Below are positions 61,381 to 64,000 of a stretch of 64,000 bases of DNA, one piece after another. Made by a program: the position numbers and the translations under genes. Source of the DNA: Acanthaster planci (taxonomy: Eukaryota > Echinodermata > Asteroidea > Valvatida > Acanthasteridae); contig NW_019091375.1 in the NCBI RefSeq assembly GCF_001949145.1, positions 3,312,763 to 3,376,762 on the forward strand, written 5' to 3'. Under the pieces are notes generated by a model that did no database searches, was not told the DNA's origin, and saw only the letters and a program-made list of their open reading frames with translations. Within the stretch, counting starts at the first letter, position 1. Each line of letters starts with the position of its first letter.

Positions 61381-62270
61381 ATGCGCGTCTGCAAAAACAA
61401 ACCCTATGGTAACCTTAAGGAGCGCACGCTTGCTTCAGCACCATGCCGCCGTTGGATATGGTTTAGATACACTGATGATGTATTTTTCATCTGGACCAGT
61501 GACAGTGGCAGTCTAGACATATTCATTAACCATATCAATTCTTTCCACAGGACAATTAAGTGCACTTCGGAATATTCCCTCCATCAGGTAAACTTTCTTG
61601 ATGTCAGCATCCGGAAGGAGAGCAATTACTGTGTGACTACTGACCTGTATTCCAAGCCCATAGATACCCATCAGTATCTTCACTCGTCAAGCTGTCACCC
61701 TAGACACTGCAAGACTGCTATTGCATACAGCCAAGTACTCAGCCTGAGATGCATTTGTTCTAATGATTCAGATTTCTCCTGTCACACACAGGAACTGAAG
61801 AGGCAGCTGATTGCAAGGGTACACAGCTTTCACTAGGTTCAACGTTCAGGCAATAGCGTCCGCTCCGTCCCTAGATTTCTGGCACTCAAAAAGAAGAACC
61901 CCCGTGAAAAAATCACACCCGGAGTTTTCTTGGTCACCACCGTTCACCCCTTCCTCCCCTTCGCAAAATGATTAATGACAATCCTCATATCCTCCATACT
62001 TCAGACCGCCTTGCCAGTGTCATTCCAGACACCCGGGCCTGCTTGTGGCCTTCAGGCATCCAAGTAACCTAAGGGACCTGATCGTTCGGGCCGAGGTGCC
62101 CCCCCCCTTCGATACCCTTCCCCCCCTCCCCACATGGCACACTCAAGTGTGGATCCGACAGATGTTTATTTGCCAGAACCATGTACTGGAATCACACACA
62201 TTCTCTGAACATTCCTCCGGTCAAACTACCCACCGAACCAAAAGCAATAGCAGCACTCGTTTTTGAGCAT
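61381..62270 (+). pseudogene. Penelope-like element, reverse transcriptase remnant
   Basis: The frame 61381-61836 carries WFRYTDDVFFIW (reverse transcriptase active site YxDD), VNFLDVSIRK, TDLYSKPIDTHQYLHSS, CHPRHCK and YSQVLSLRCICS, the C-terminal half of a Penelope-like reverse transcriptase. After a stop, other frames continue with VTTVHPFLP and a proline-rich linker. The 62045-62266 frame contains AFRHPSNLRDLIVRAE, then SGQTT at the start of the linker to a GIY-YIG domain. The endonuclease itself is not found. The element is 5'-truncated before about 61430 and frameshifted, so inactive. Confidence 0.8.
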
Positions 62271-62635
62271 TCAAATTCCCGTTTGTATTTGACAAATAAA
62301 AATTCTATTTCAAGGAAGCTGCATTCTGTCGTATAAAGTCAGTGTTCAGTTTCCTGATATTGCACTGAATTGGTGATTTGAAATTCATTTTTGCCCGAAA
62401 TCGAATGCACCTCTGCAATCCTGCATTCATGTTAATTTGAACTCAACCTACATGTATTTCGGAAAATGTGCGAACAATTCGGCGCGAAGTGTTATTTAAC
62501 GTATACCTGGTCAAAAATTAGAATTGTTTTGTGTGCTAAAAGGAGTTAAATTCTTAGAAATGTTTAGTTGTTTGGTTAAAATGTTTTAATATTCATGATT
62601 GAAATAAACCATTCATGTTGTCATTTGTTACGATC

Positions 62636-62913
62636 CGAAAAACTCCAAACTAGTAATTATTCTGAAGCTTGAATTTACTCCGATGCAACAAAGAAATCAA
62701 ACAAGATATGATTTAATAAGACTATTACACTCAGCCTATAAAATGTCAGGATGACGAAGAAATGCTGAGTGGAACTATCGGTAGTTTACAATGATAAAGA
62801 TAAAGAATCGGGAAAAGATCTTATAGAAACAGCATGTTCTTACGGGCGAGGGCTTGGCAGGCACTAAAGTGAAAAATGCTGGACTCCACAGATGGCGAAA
62901 AACAGTTCAGTCC
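62636..62913 (-). repeat. LTR-like repeat, copy 2 (fragment)
   Basis: It begins tgttacgatccgaaaaactc and matches 21346-21645 through gcttgaat...ctccgatgcaacaa, gtttacaatgataa, gggcgag and tggactccacagatg. Small indels separate the copies. Similarity ends at cagttcagtcc. The TATA part of copy 1 is absent here. Confidence 0.7.
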
Positions 62914-64000
62914 TTGATGGTGCAAAAATGAGCTCTCGTATGTTTCAGTGGGAAACTATTAACTGCGCATGTCCCGATTTTAGGGTCCTTTGCATTTAAT
63001 GAGGGCCATGGGAATTCGTGCCAGGCAAACAGCTGCGTCATTTCATGAAATGTACGTCTTATTTTCACTTTTTGGAAATTAAATTCCTGCCCAAAATATT
63101 TTACCATATTATGGTAAGATAAGGCCTTTGCCTAAACGTGTTTTGTGAAAATAAAAATGAGAAATAGTACCAGAGTGGTCAAACTAGTGATTTTTGTGAA
63201 AATCTCTTTTCGTAAGCGATAGTTTGTTTACGTTTTGATGCGATTTTTGAAGGCTCGAAACAAAGAATTCGAAGCTTTCCTGAAGTTTTCAAAAGTGAGC
63301 TGTGGTGGAGAAAGGTATGAAGGTTTTAGATTTGCTCGGGTTTGCGCTAGATTTTGTTCTCTTCTCGTCCATGCTGCCTATCTTGCGGCCTTGCAAGCGT
63401 ACGAATTCAGTATTAAACTCGGGAATGAAAGACGAACACAAAAGTACAGTCAGTTAACATGAAGTTTATTAGTGAAACCTTGGTCTATCTGTCATTACAA
63501 AATTGCTGGGAAAATGTTGAAATTCTCGGTATATATCCTCAGTTTGACATGTACTATACACGCATGAACCACATGAACATGTAAACCGGCTCCGTCGAAA
63601 ATTTTCATGTGCATGTACATGTACATGTACGCCGAGATACGCGTGTAACAGGCCGCAGTGTACCGTACACGGTACGTGGCTTGATCGGGTTTGTGCATAT
63701 AAAACACGTATAGATCGCGCTGCGCAGACGTATATCGAATGAAAATCGGACAAAAAATCTAGCCACATAGAACTGATTGTATTATGTAGTTGAGATTCTG
63801 GCCTGTCTTATGCACTGTTCTGGGAAACTTCTATAATTGCGAAATTTACTGGAACAAAGACAAAGTCGCCTACAGAGTGGAAAGACACAGTCACAATGAT
63901 AATGGAGTCTACATTGTTCTATTTAGAAGCACGGACTGATATCAATGAAAGTGTGGTGCTGATAAACTTGAAGTCAACGAGGAAGACTCAACTGAAGGAG
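62914..64000. other. No gene recognised
   Basis: Contains a cluster of acatgtacatgtac words (63603-63632) and no supported gene. The frame at 63235-63462 shows no domain. Confidence 0.4.

Noticed and set aside
62629-64000. Possible internal region of an LTR element beside LTR-like copy 2
   Set aside because: No gag, protease or polymerase motif in either direction, and no primer-binding site match.

Overview
The window is eukaryotic nuclear DNA. It is AT-leaning and gene-sparse, its genes are split by kilobase introns, and it is dense with decayed transposons and fold-back repeats. There are no operons and no bacterial signals. Recurrent palindromic words (acatgtacatgta, taggcctac), an animal-type adenosine deaminase, a GT77-like glycosyltransferase, and piggyBac, Ty3/gypsy and Penelope-like remnants together suggest a marine invertebrate deuterostome. 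An echinoderm or hemichordate is my best guess; this is inference.

Three host genes could be assembled by hand from exon phases and splice sites. (1) A plus-strand glycosyltransferase at 14237-17331 has two coding exons and encodes a 305-residue type II membrane protein with a DxD motif. (2) A plus-strand adenosine deaminase (ADA1 type) at 32772-46537 has nine coding exons and encodes 357 residues with all metal and catalytic residues present; one of its introns is of the rare GC-AG class. (3) A minus-strand gene at 52957-55432 probably has four exons and encodes a small secreted protein of about 134 residues that I do not recognise. A possible WD-repeat exon lies on the plus strand at 53434-53568.

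Layout: 0.3-1.8 kb minisatellite, nested inverted-repeat elements and a tRNA-like sequence; 4.9-5.6 kb a local duplication holding a short MITE; 8.1-10.7 kb a 2.6 kb fold-back structure; 11.7-12.9 kb two more fold-back elements; 14.2-17.3 kb the glycosyltransferase, whose intron carries inverted minisatellite arms and a second MITE copy; 21.3-22 kb an LTR-like repeat; 23.0-24.8 kb a broken piggyBac transposase running into an assembly gap; 26.0-31.1 kb a broken minus-strand Ty3/gypsy element with a probable LTR edge about 1.7 kb upstream of ADA; 32.8-46.5 kb ADA, whose introns hold fold-back and palindromic MITEs; 50.1-50.9 kb a 43-bp satellite containing the second gap; 53-55.4 kb the secreted-protein gene; 60.3 kb a TATA element followed by GC-rich DNA; 61.4-62.3 kb a Penelope-like remnant; 62.6 kb a second copy of the LTR-like repeat. 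The host genes appear unrelated to one another in function. The dominant theme of the window is repeated invasion by small inverted-repeat elements, mostly in introns.
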